Assembly: GCF_042652345.1 (NCBI RefSeq)
Contig: NZ_JBHSJJ010000009.1
Span: 1-64,000, forward strand
From: Negadavirga shengliensis
GTDB lineage: Bacteria; Bacteroidota; Bacteroidia; Cytophagales; Cyclobacteriaceae
Length of the DNA: 64,000 bases
Direction of reading: 5' to 3'
In this document: positions 35,011 to 43,475 of the stretch, in pieces
Layout: each line of letters begins with the position of its first letter
Position numbering within the stretch: position 1 is the stretch's first letter
The notes under the pieces: model-generated
Seen by the model: the letters and a program-made list of their open reading frames with translations, nothing else
What the model was told of the DNA's origin: nothing
Databases searched by the model: none
Translations under genes and position numbers: made by a program

Positions 35011-35508
35011 TTATAAGGGGCCTTCTTTAAGGCCTTTTATCTTCTTGTATTTTTTAATCAGGACAGGAATCTCCCGTTTCAGGAAGCACATGAAATCCTG
35101 GAGCTCCCTGAGGACATCGTTGAATTCCGGCACCTCGTTGCCGCGTACCGCTATGATTTCATTGATCAACTCCTCAAATCCAAGGGCTGCATCGAATTTG
35201 CATCTCATGTCCTCTTCCCAATTGGATATATTGATCCTGAAGTACCGTTTCCTCTGACCGGGTTTTGTTTTGTATACGATTTTGTTCAAACTCAGTAGGA
35301 TATTGATGCCGTAGCTCACCGCACTTTTGCTAAGGGACAGGTTTTCCTGTATCTCCTCAAATGTCGCTTCGGCATCGGGAACTACCATTAACATACCCAT
35401 GATTCTGCCTAGGGCGGGCTGCATACCCTGAGAATCAAGCAACACGCCTATCTTTTCGATAATTTCCTTCTGTTTTTCGTTCAGTGTCATCTGTTGCATA
35501 TCGTTCAT
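35011..35508 (-). CDS. GbsR/MarR-family transcriptional regulator
   Basis: The 165-residue regulator has a winged helix-turn-helix near residues 50-75 (ATFEEIQENLSLSKSAVSYGINILL) followed by a basic wing (YKTKPGQRKRYFRI) and a helical dimerisation region. It fits the GbsR branch of the MarR family, often adjacent to RND efflux genes in Bacteroidota. It diverges from the tolC-adaptor-RND operon, and the 271-bp gap holds two matching palindromes, so it is probably a local repressor of the pump and perhaps of itself. Start is the ATG at 35508; two further in-frame Met codons follow soon (35499, 35493) and could be used instead. Confidence 0.88.
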   Translation of the reverse strand: MNDMQQMTLNEKQKEIIEKIGVLLDSQGMQPALGRIMGMLMVVPDAEATFEEIQENLSLSKSAVSYGINILLSLNKIVYKTKPGQRKRYFRINISNWEEDMRCKFDAALGFEELINEIIAVRGNEVPEFNDVLRELQDFMCFLKREIPVLIKKYKKIKGLKEGPL

Positions 35509-35612
35509 CGGCCAATTTAGCCATTATTTTTCACTCAATCCCCATCTGTTCATCATTGACGCGATCCCTTTTTGATGGCCTTTTGATCACAAAACCAGCT
35601 TTGTTAAAAAAA

Positions 35613-35630
35613 GTTCAGTAATTACTGAAC
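35613..35630. promoter_or_regulatory. GbsR operator 1, perfect 18-bp palindrome
   Basis: GTTCAGTAATTACTGAAC is a perfect palindrome, 104 bp upstream of the GbsR start. The same 18-bp spacing and the half-site ACTGAAC recur at 35728-35745. Confidence 0.75.
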
Positions 35631-35727
35631 AAACAGAAATAGTTTTCCGTTAGTTGCTGCATAGTACTTTCTACACCAGCCCGAAAAACCTATGCCGATT
35701 CACTTCGGTATTTTATTATTTCTATAA

Positions 35728-35745
35728 GTTCAAATAAAACTGAAC
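35728..35745. promoter_or_regulatory. GbsR operator 2, 18-bp imperfect palindrome
   Basis: GTTCAAATAAAACTGAAC keeps the outer GTTCA/TGAAC arms and the full right half ACTGAAC of operator 1. It ends 34 bp before the efflux tolC start codon, where a bound repressor would block initiation. The centres of the two sites are 115 bp apart, about 11 helical turns. Confidence 0.72.
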
Positions 35746-35779
35746 TATTTAAACTAAATGTCTGATATATAATAGTCAC

Positions 35780-37153
35780 ATGAGAAAAAACATCTTAAGC
35801 ATTTTGGCCTTTTGCTTTTTTGGCATAAGCACGCTACCCGCTCAGAACCTTCCTGACGGCGGAGCGGGTGAGGTACTTACCTTGGAGATCTGTGTCAAGA
35901 CTGCATTGGAAAACAACGCATCTATAAAGAAAGCCCGGCTGGATGAAAGATCGGCCCGTTTTCAGAAAAAGGAAATCATAGGTTCCGGTTTGCCCCAGTT
36001 GAAAGCCTATGGCAACTACAACAACTTCCTGGACATCTATCCCCAAGGTATTCCGGGAGGGCTTTTTGATCCGGACGCTGATCCCAACCAGATTAACGTA
36101 ATTGCTTTTGGCGTCCCCCAAAGTGTAAGAGGGGGATTGGAACTGACCCAATTGGTATATAGCCAATCTTATCTGGTAGGATTAAAAGCGGCCCATACGG
36201 CGGAGGAATTCTATCACTTTCTTTCCTTACAAACCGAAGACGATGTCATTTATGATGTGGTCATGAACTATTACAATGTCATGGCGGCGGAGCTTCAGAT
36301 GGAAAGCCTGAAAGCAAACCATGACAAGCTTTCCCGCCTTAAAACCATCATCCAATCCCAGGTGGACAACGATCTGGCCAGAAGAATTGACCTGAACCGG
36401 ATTATAGTGAACATGACCACGCTGGAAACCGAGATGGACAACCTCGAAATCGGTGTTGAGCAGAGGACCAACTATCTCAAAATCCTGATGGGCATTCCTG
36501 TAGACCTTCCCGTGAAACTGGCCCCTGAGGGACTGGATCTTAACAGCAAGGTTTACCAATCCATCACCCTTGATGCGGACATATCCAACAGGTATGACCT
36601 GAAGGTGATGGACAAAAGAAAGGAACTGAACAAGCTGGATATCAAAAACACCATGGCGGGTTATTACCCCACATTGGCAGCGTTTATGGACCTGAACTAC
36701 AATGCTTTTTCCAACCGTTTTGACTTCCTGGCTGCAAGCCATACATGGTACAGGGGAACGCTTTTGGGGGTTCAACTCAATATTCCTGTGTTTGACGGTT
36801 TCCAAAGAAAGAACAAAATAGCCCAGGCTAAAGTCACCTCCGAGCAACTGGAGTGGGATGAAAGGGTCATGAGAGAAACCGTTAACGCAGAATACCTCAA
36901 CGCTACCAAAAAAATGAACAATTCCCTGAAGGGCCTTCTGGCCCAGAAGGACAACCTCGCACTCTCCGAGCAGGTGTTTGCACAAACGGAAGGCCTATAT
37001 AAGGAGGGGATGGCCCCTCTTACGGACCTTTTGGATTCCGAGCTGGCACTGAGAGAAGCCCGTTCTGCCTATTACAGACAAGCCGTCAATGTGAAAACCG
37101 CTCAAGCGGATCTGCTGAAATCCACGGGCAATATCAAGAACCTTATCAACTGA
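35780..37153 (+). CDS. TolC-family outer-membrane efflux protein
   Basis: The 457-residue protein has a signal peptide (ILSILAFCFFGISTLPAQ) and the duplicated helical TolC pattern: LTLEICVKTALENNASIKKARLD in the first half and LGVQLNIPVFDGFQRKNKIAQA in the second. It should form the outer-membrane channel of a tripartite efflux pump. It starts the operon tolC-adaptor-RND, 35 bp after a palindromic operator, and is followed 56 bp later by the adaptor. Confidence 0.93.
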   Translation: MRKNILSILAFCFFGISTLPAQNLPDGGAGEVLTLEICVKTALENNASIKKARLDERSARFQKKEIIGSGLPQLKAYGNYNNFLDIYPQGIPGGLFDPDADPNQINVIAFGVPQSVRGGLELTQLVYSQSYLVGLKAAHTAEEFYHFLSLQTEDDVIYDVVMNYYNVMAAELQMESLKANHDKLSRLKTIIQSQVDNDLARRIDLNRIIVNMTTLETEMDNLEIGVEQRTNYLKILMGIPVDLPVKLAPEGLDLNSKVYQSITLDADISNRYDLKVMDKRKELNKLDIKNTMAGYYPTLAAFMDLNYNAFSNRFDFLAASHTWYRGTLLGVQLNIPVFDGFQRKNKIAQAKVTSEQLEWDERVMRETVNAEYLNATKKMNNSLKGLLAQKDNLALSEQVFAQTEGLYKEGMAPLTDLLDSELALREARSAYYRQAVNVKTAQADLLKSTGNIKNLIN

Positions 37154-37209
37154 GAACTTTTAAAAATCCATAAAATGAAGGCCTCAAGCCTAAAAAAAAC
37201 AGACAAGAC

Positions 37210-38256
37210 ATGAAAAAACTCATCACACCTGCACTGCTGGCTTTACTTGCCGTTTGGATAGGTTACACCCTCTTTTCCAACAAAAAGGAAATGAGTGCCA
37301 AGGCCGAATCAGCCATGCAGACCAGCAAATATATCCCTGTTAAAACGGAAACCGTGGGCAAATCCCCCTATAGCATAACCTTCACCGCAAACGGGACTTT
37401 CCAGCCCAACCAGGAACTTAACCTCCAGTCTGAAGCGAGTGGAAAAGTAGTCAGCATATACAAAAGGAAGGGAGACTTTGTCAGTAAAGGGGACCTCATC
37501 GCCAAACTTGACGATGAACTCATTCATGCGGAATGGACGGTTTCTGAGATAAAAACAGCGCAGGCCGAAAAAGATCTCGCCAGGTACCAAAACCTGTCTG
37601 GGACGGATGCCATCACAAAAAAACAATTGGAGGAAGCCGAAAATGGATTGGAGATGGCCAAAGCGGAGCTTAAGATGATCCAAAAAAGACTCTCAAATAC
37701 CGCCATTACTGCACCGATATCGGGAATTATCAACCAGGATTATTTGGAGATAGGCGCGCTTCTTAGCCCGGGTATGCCCATTGCAGACATTGTCAATACA
37801 GATTTTATCAAGCTGGTGATAAAAGTGTCCGAAGCGGAAGTAATCAACATCTCCAAAGGGGACCAGGTGAAGGTAGGTGTCGGCACTCTTCCTGACCTAG
37901 AACTTGCCGGAGAGGTGGTATTTATCGCCTCAAAAGGTGATGCCACCATGCATTATGAAGTAGAAATCATACTGAAAGACAAACACCAAAATATTCGGCC
38001 AGGGATGTATGGCTATGCCGGTTTTTTCTACGGTAAGGACGAAGCCCTGCTCATTGACAGGAAAGCACTTGCTGGAGGGCTGAAAAACCCCGAAGTATTC
38101 GTGGTGGAAGACGGCATCGCCATTCGAAAAAAAATCAAAGTGTCCCAACTGGGAGAGGAGAAACTTCTGGTACTCGAAGGGCTTAATGAGGGGGAAAAAC
38201 TGATCACATCGGGACTTATCAACCTCAAAGACCAGGTGGCTGTAATAGAACGCTAA
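37210..38256 (+). CDS. RND efflux periplasmic adaptor (membrane fusion protein)
   Basis: The 348-residue HlyD/AcrA-type protein has an N-terminal membrane anchor (ITPALLALLAVWIGYTLF), a lipoyl half (GTFQPNQELNLQSEASGKVV) and a coiled-coil hairpin near residues 105-165 (KTAQAEKDLARYQNLSG to ELKMIQKRL). The second lipoyl half (ITAPISGIINQDYLEIG) and a beta-barrel follow. It would couple the inner-membrane pump to the TolC channel. It is second in the efflux operon. Confidence 0.93.
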   Translation: MKKLITPALLALLAVWIGYTLFSNKKEMSAKAESAMQTSKYIPVKTETVGKSPYSITFTANGTFQPNQELNLQSEASGKVVSIYKRKGDFVSKGDLIAKLDDELIHAEWTVSEIKTAQAEKDLARYQNLSGTDAITKKQLEEAENGLEMAKAELKMIQKRLSNTAITAPISGIINQDYLEIGALLSPGMPIADIVNTDFIKLVIKVSEAEVINISKGDQVKVGVGTLPDLELAGEVVFIASKGDATMHYEVEIILKDKHQNIRPGMYGYAGFFYGKDEALLIDRKALAGGLKNPEVFVVEDGIAIRKKIKVSQLGEEKLLVLEGLNEGEKLITSGLINLKDQVAVIER

Positions 38257-38370
38257 GGCAAGGACCGGAGATAGCTAAGATATATGGAAGAAATCAGAGG
38301 AAAAAAAGTCACAGGCAAGCATCCCTCTTCGTCCGATGATTTTTAGCTATTCCATTTTACCAAAATATAT

Positions 38371-41300
38371 ATGAAAATAACAAAGATATCCATCAAGAGA
38401 CCTACACTGGTGGTAGTGGTCTTTACTGTGCTGACTTTGCTTGGGATATTCTCCTATAGCCAGATGTCATATGAACTGCTACCCAAATTTTCAGTGAATG
38501 TGGTAACTGTTTCAACCCTGTATCCAGGCGCCGCGCCATCGGAGGTGGAGAGTTCCCTGACCAGAAAGCTGGAGGACGCCCTTTCTTCGCTGGAAGGGAT
38601 CGATATGATGAAATCAACCTCCTTGGAAAGCTTTTCCATTATCACCATTGAGCTTGCTGATGGTACGGATGTCGATATGGCATTACAGGATGCCCAGAGA
38701 AAAATAAACGCCATCCTCGGAGACCTGCCCGATGATGCCGATCCACCTTCTTTGGGCAAGTTCAGCCTGGATGACATGCCCATCATACAAATGGGGGTTT
38801 CTTCTTCCCTGGACCCGGCGGCTTTCTTTGACCTTATCGACAAAAAAATCCAGCCGGCACTTGCCCAGGTCGAAGGTGTGGCCCAGGTCAATATGCTCGG
38901 CGGTGCGGAAAGGGAAATAAAAGTAAATCTCAGCAGCAGCAAAATGGATGCGTACGGCGTTTCCCCTTTACAGGTGAACAGGGCAATCGCTTCGGCAAAC
39001 CTTGACTTTCCAACCGGAAAAATCAAAAACCCGAATGAGCAGTTACTTATAAGACTTGCAGGGAAATTCAATGATGTGGCCGAAATCAGTCAGTTGGTCG
39101 TGTCCACTGCCAATGATTCGCCGGTAAAGATAAAAGACATTGCGGAAATACAGGATAGCTTCAAGGACGAGGAGATCGTTACACGGGTAAACGGAAAACC
39201 AGCCATAGGGCTTTCCATACAGAAGCAATCCGATGCCAATGCGGTGGCTGTTTCCGAAAAGGTGGAAAAGCTTCTCCACGAACTCGAACAGACCTATGCG
39301 GAAACCCATCTGCAGTTTGATGTATCGCAGGATTCGTCGGAATTCACGCTGGAAGCAGCCAATGATGTCATCAAAGACCTTATCATTGCCGTTATCCTGG
39401 TGGCGGTCATCATGTTGCTCTTCCTTCACAGCATCAGAAATGCCATCATTGTCATGCTGGCTGTACCGCTGTCCATCATCGCCACTTTTACGGTCATGTA
39501 TCTGGCGGGCTTTACCCTAAACCTGATGAGTCTTCTGGCTTTGTCCCTGGTAGTGGGAATTCTTGTGGATGATGCCATTGTGGTTATCGAAAACATCTAC
39601 CGCCATATAGAAAAAGGCAAGGCAGTGACACAAGCTTCCTATGATGGCATCAAGGAAATCGGTGGCACCGTGACTTCTATCACCTTGGTAATCGTGGTGG
39701 TATTTGTACCCCTTTCCATGACGGGGGGATTGATAGCGGGTATCCTTACGCAGTTCAGCATCACGGTAGCCGTGGCCACTTTGATGAGCTTATTGGTTGC
39801 CTTTACCCTCATCCCCTTGATGACCTCCCGCTTTTCCAGATTGGAACATCTCCGTTCTGAAAGTCTCTTCGGAAGACTCATTTTGGGATTTGAAGGACTG
39901 CTGACAAGGTTTGTGGCTTGGCTTAAAGGCATACTTACCTGGTCTTTTGACCATAAGGCCATCACCCTGGCGCTCACCTTTGTCCTTTTTGTTTCCTCCT
40001 TTTTCCTCGTGGGCAAAGGCTTTATAGGGTCCGAGTTTATCAGCGAAGGAGACAAGGGGGAATTCATCATCAGGCTGGAAATGCCCAAAGAAAGCACCTT
40101 GGAGCAGACCAACTTCAAAACAATGGAAGTGGAAAGTTATTTGGCCGGCTTTCCGGAAGTGAAAGAGCTGTTTACTACGGTAGGCATGACTACGGGATCC
40201 ATGTCCGGATCGCAAGCCACACCCTATGCCTCGGAAATATTGGTCTCCATGGTGCCTGCCGATAAACGGAACATTAGGGCACCTGAATTTTCGAGAAAGG
40301 TGGAGATCCAACTGGAGGAAAACATACTCGGAGCGGAATTCACCGCCGTTCCCGTGAGCATTACAGGTACCGCCAATGATGCCCCCATACAGATCATCGT
40401 TTCCGGCCCCGATCTCGACAGATTAGTAGATGTCTCCGACCGGATAATGACTGAAATGGAAAAGGTACCCGGAACCAGAAAGATCAAGACCACAATGGAA
40501 ACCGGCAACCCGGAGATCAAGGTGGAAGTGGACCGGGCCAAAATGGCCGAGCTGGGGTTGAGCATGGATATCGTAGGCGGCACTTTGCAGGTGGCCTTCA
40601 ACGGCAATACTGATTCTAAGTTCAGGGATGGGGAATATGAATACGACATCAATATCCGTCTGGATGAATTTGATAGGAAATCCACTGCGGACATAAGCAA
40701 CATCAGCTTTCTCAACGACAAAGGTGAAGTCATAGGTCTTAAACAATTCGCATCCGTGATTGCCTCAGAAGGTCCCAGCCAACTGGAAAGAAAAAACAGG
40801 ATCAGTTCTATCACTATACAATCACAGGTGGCAGGGAGAACCACCGGAATGGTAGGTGCCGAAATTCAGGAACATATAGCTGCCTTGGACATACCCCGGG
40901 AGGTAAGCATCAGCTATGAAGGGGATATGAAAATGCAGGAAGACGGTTTTGGGAGCCTGGGTATAGCACTGATGGCCTCTATCCTGCTCATCTATTTCAT
41001 CATGGTGGCATTATACGATAGTTATGTGTATCCGCTTGTGGTGATGTTTTCACTTCCACTGGCCATCATTGGGTCGCTTTTGGCGCTTGCCATGACTTCC
41101 TCCTCTTTGAGCATTTTCAGCATCCTTGGTTTGATCATGCTTATGGGACTGGTGGCCAAGAATGCCATTCTTTTGGTGGATTTCACCAACCAACTCAAAG
41201 CTGCGGGAATGCAGGTACGGGAAGCCCTGCTCAAGTCGGTGGAAATCAGGTTCCGGCCTATTCTCATGACCACGCTGGCCATGGTCATCGGAATGCTTCC

Positions 41301-41526
41301 TATTGCCCTGGCATCCGGAGCCGGCGCGGAGTGGAAAAACGGGTTGGCCTGGGCCATTATAGGCGGGCTCATCTCTTCCATGTTCCTGACCATGGTGGTC
41401 GTGCCGGTGATCTATTACATCTTTGACCGCATCTTGGCCCAATTCAATATGAATAGGAAAAAGGAAATCCACCTGGAAGAAACAGACCTATCGGAAATGG
41501 AATCAGAAGCTGCCGCATATGTCTGA
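38371..41526 (+). CDS. RND-family efflux transporter permease (AcrB/HAE1 type)
   Basis: At 1051 residues this is a full-length proton-driven RND pump: TM1 near residue 15 (RPTLVVVVFTVLTLLG), a large periplasmic loop with YPGAAPSEVESSLTRKLEDAL, the TM4 proton-relay aspartates in GILVDDAIVVIENIYRH, a duplicated second half, and LMGLVAKNAILLVDFTNQL. It exports drugs, lipids or other amphiphiles. It follows the adaptor by 114 bp. A strong hairpin lies after the stop codon, before two additional genes. Confidence 0.96.
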   Translation: MKITKISIKRPTLVVVVFTVLTLLGIFSYSQMSYELLPKFSVNVVTVSTLYPGAAPSEVESSLTRKLEDALSSLEGIDMMKSTSLESFSIITIELADGTDVDMALQDAQRKINAILGDLPDDADPPSLGKFSLDDMPIIQMGVSSSLDPAAFFDLIDKKIQPALAQVEGVAQVNMLGGAEREIKVNLSSSKMDAYGVSPLQVNRAIASANLDFPTGKIKNPNEQLLIRLAGKFNDVAEISQLVVSTANDSPVKIKDIAEIQDSFKDEEIVTRVNGKPAIGLSIQKQSDANAVAVSEKVEKLLHELEQTYAETHLQFDVSQDSSEFTLEAANDVIKDLIIAVILVAVIMLLFLHSIRNAIIVMLAVPLSIIATFTVMYLAGFTLNLMSLLALSLVVGILVDDAIVVIENIYRHIEKGKAVTQASYDGIKEIGGTVTSITLVIVVVFVPLSMTGGLIAGILTQFSITVAVATLMSLLVAFTLIPLMTSRFSRLEHLRSESLFGRLILGFEGLLTRFVAWLKGILTWSFDHKAITLALTFVLFVSSFFLVGKGFIGSEFISEGDKGEFIIRLEMPKESTLEQTNFKTMEVESYLAGFPEVKELFTTVGMTTGSMSGSQATPYASEILVSMVPADKRNIRAPEFSRKVEIQLEENILGAEFTAVPVSITGTANDAPIQIIVSGPDLDRLVDVSDRIMTEMEKVPGTRKIKTTMETGNPEIKVEVDRAKMAELGLSMDIVGGTLQVAFNGNTDSKFRDGEYEYDINIRLDEFDRKSTADISNISFLNDKGEVIGLKQFASVIASEGPSQLERKNRISSITIQSQVAGRTTGMVGAEIQEHIAALDIPREVSISYEGDMKMQEDGFGSLGIALMASILLIYFIMVALYDSYVYPLVVMFSLPLAIIGSLLALAMTSSSLSIFSILGLIMLMGLVAKNAILLVDFTNQLKAAGMQVREALLKSVEIRFRPILMTTLAMVIGMLPIALASGAGAEWKNGLAWAIIGGLISSMFLTMVVVPVIYYIFDRILAQFNMNRKKEIHLEETDLSEMESEAAAYV

Positions 41527-41540
41527 AAGCCCTTGTCCAG

Positions 41541-41564
41541 CCGGGAGGAGGTACTTCCTCCCGG
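41541..41564. terminator. Perfect 9-bp hairpin after the RND permease
   Basis: CCGGGAGGA at 41541-41549 pairs perfectly with TCCTCCCGG at 41556-41564, with a 6-base loop. No T-run follows, so it may be an RNA-processing or attenuation hairpin that separates pump expression from the two downstream genes. Confidence 0.55.
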
Positions 41565-41618
41565 TGGCAAGGCACCAATGATACAGAAACAAAGTTAAAC
41601 CTCACCATTCAACATATC

Positions 41619-41855
41619 ATGAAACAGTATCGTCAAATAAAAAAAATGATAGAAGTATTTCGTCTTTACGGAATACAGACCATAGGGAAAAAAAAATTCG
41701 CCAGTTTTTATAGCGACCTGAAAATGGACAAAATATACGTACAGGGCCTGATTTACGAACTCGAACTCACGGTCAACAGACAGATATCAGATACGCAGGC
41801 AGCTACCGTGGAATCCCCTGCCCAATTGATAGAGATTTTGGTACCCATGAACTAG
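41619..41855 (+). CDS. Acyl-carrier-protein-like small protein lacking the attachment Ser
   Basis: The 78-residue protein matches acyl carrier proteins in length and layout: a helical start (KKMIEVFRLYGIQTI), then DLKMDKIYVQGLIYELEL over the position of the ACP motif DLGxDSLDxVELIMxLE, and a final helix ESPAQLIEIL. The Ser that carries phosphopantetheine is replaced by Lys (MDKI), so it cannot be a normal acyl carrier. It may be a regulatory or scaffold homologue. It lies 92 bp after the RND permease, beyond a hairpin, and 41 bp before the Omp85-type gene. The assignment rests on pattern only. Confidence 0.6.
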   Translation: MKQYRQIKKMIEVFRLYGIQTIGKKKFASFYSDLKMDKIYVQGLIYELELTVNRQISDTQAATVESPAQLIEILVPMN

Positions 41856-41896
41856 TGGATACTTGGAATTAAAAGGTCTTTTTACTGGATTTAGTT

Positions 41897-43090
41897 ATGC
41901 CCCGTAATCATTTAAGGGATATTATCGGGAAGGTCACGGGATCGGGATCAAGTTATGCATGCCTGGCTTTGATTCTTTCCTTGTGCCTCCGTGCTGATGT
42001 TTATGCCCAAAACCCCAGTCTGGTCAAAAGATACATTGCCTCGGTGACCCGGGACACTGCCGATGTCTCCAGGCCACAGGCCCTGGTATATCCTACATTC
42101 GGGTATTCTCCGGAAACGGGGATAGAGGTAGGCCTGAGTGGATTGCTGCTCTTTTACCACCACAAGGATACTTCCAACAGGTTGAGTGAGGTTACTGCCC
42201 GGGCCTTTTATACGCTCGAAAACCAATATGGTGCCTTCTCGGAACATGCACTTTATGCCGACCAAGACCGCTGGTTTTTCCTGGGAGAAGTCAGGTTCCA
42301 GGACTTTCCGCTTGCGTTTTACGGGATTGGGCCGGACACCGAAAAGGACAGGGAACAGTTGGTGGAATCCAGGCAGCTAATGGTCAAAGAGCGGGTGCTT
42401 AGGAAAATACACAGGAATATTTTCTTTGGGGTGGAGGCGGAATACAGCAAAACATCTGACGTTACGTTCCTGCCACCGAAGCATCCGTCACAGCTACCGG
42501 AGGAGATAGCCGGCCAGAACGGGTTCAGTAACTTTGCCCTTGGCTTGGGACTGGTTCTGGACAGCAGGCACAATGTGCTCAATGTCAGAGATGGATATTT
42601 TTCGGAACTGGCAGTGTTGCAATCCATAAGAAACTTTGGCAGTACCTATGATTATGGTTATCTGTCATTGGACAACAGGTATTTCAAATCCTTCCATAAA
42701 GACCGGGTGTTGGCCTTACAAGGGTTTTATCAACGGAATTGGGGAGATACCCCTTTCAACCAACTGCCACAGCTCGGAGGGCCGAACCTGCTCAGGGGCT
42801 ACTATTTGGGAAGATTCAGGGACAAAGAACTACTCGCCATACAGGCCGAGTACAGGTACCTGCCCCTACCGCTGGGTTTCACCGAGAGGATAGGTGCCGC
42901 GGGTTTTGCGTCGGCCGGTACGGTAGGGCCCGGTGAAGGAGTCCCCATCCTCACCGGCAAGTGGAAAACCTCTGCGGGTATGGGACTCAGGGTACTTCTG
43001 TTCCCCAAAAAAGACATCTACGTCCGTTGGGATTTTGCTTTTACCAATGAAGGCCAGGGGATGTATATTTATATTGGCGAGGCCTATTGA
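41897..43090 (+). CDS. Omp85/BamA-TamA-type outer-membrane barrel without POTRA
   Basis: The 397-residue protein has a signal peptide (YACLALILSLCLRADVYAQ) and then a 16-strand-type barrel typical of the surface-antigen D15 family: VYPTFGYSPETGIEVGLSG, YGAFSEHALYADQDRWFF, LGLGLVLDSRHNVLNVRDGY, and the conserved loop region GGPNLLRGYYLGRFRDKELL (RGY motif). It is too short for POTRA repeats, as in many Bacteroidota BamA/TamA-related proteins. Likely located in the outer membrane; transported substrate unknown. Its position behind the efflux genes suggests co-expression. Confidence 0.85.
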   Translation: MPRNHLRDIIGKVTGSGSSYACLALILSLCLRADVYAQNPSLVKRYIASVTRDTADVSRPQALVYPTFGYSPETGIEVGLSGLLLFYHHKDTSNRLSEVTARAFYTLENQYGAFSEHALYADQDRWFFLGEVRFQDFPLAFYGIGPDTEKDREQLVESRQLMVKERVLRKIHRNIFFGVEAEYSKTSDVTFLPPKHPSQLPEEIAGQNGFSNFALGLGLVLDSRHNVLNVRDGYFSELAVLQSIRNFGSTYDYGYLSLDNRYFKSFHKDRVLALQGFYQRNWGDTPFNQLPQLGGPNLLRGYYLGRFRDKELLAIQAEYRYLPLPLGFTERIGAAGFASAGTVGPGEGVPILTGKWKTSAGMGLRVLLFPKKDIYVRWDFAFTNEGQGMYIYIGEAY

Positions 43091-43475
43091 CAGAACGTGC
43101 CGTAAAACTCATTCATAATGTAATGGTAAACAGCTTCCCTCCCGTTCTACATCTGTAAGTACTTGGAGAAATACAGCCGTCAGTCCGGGCGGCGCTTTAT
43201 CAATGGTTCGTTATTTGATTTAGGTAATATAAATAATAAACAATACCATTGCTACGACAAATAGCATCAACATCCAATCCACACTTTTAAATTGGAGAAA
43301 TTTTTTATATTTCTTCATGCCGTTTAATGTTTAGGTCAAAGTTGACAAAGACAGGCCTTTTTTGCGGGGAATAATAGTTCTAAGTTTGGTTAAAAAGTGT
43401 TCCATAACTGATTAAATAGATTGACAAGGGAATTTATTCGGATTGGTTTTTCTCTTTTCCCGGGTAGAATATCTT
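43091..43475. other. Convergent gap between Omp85 gene and HTCS
   Basis: Apart from one possible 32-residue microprotein on the minus strand (43220-43318), no gene, repeat or clear terminator is seen here. Confidence 0.5.
43220..43318 (-). CDS. Possible 32-residue membrane microprotein
   Basis: A frame from ATG at 43318 to TAA at 43220-43222 encodes a basic start (MKKYKKFLQFKSVDW) and one hydrophobic span (MLMLFVVAMVLFIIYI). It lies 158 bp past the HTCS stop on the same strand. The shape is that of a single-span microprotein, but short hydrophobic frames also arise by chance in AT-rich DNA. Confidence 0.35.
   Translation of the reverse strand: MKKYKKFLQFKSVDWMLMLFVVAMVLFIIYIT

Noticed and set aside
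36227..36985. 252-codon minus-strand open frame within the tolC gene
   Set aside because: It lies wholly antisense to a clear TolC-family gene and has no recognisable fold.
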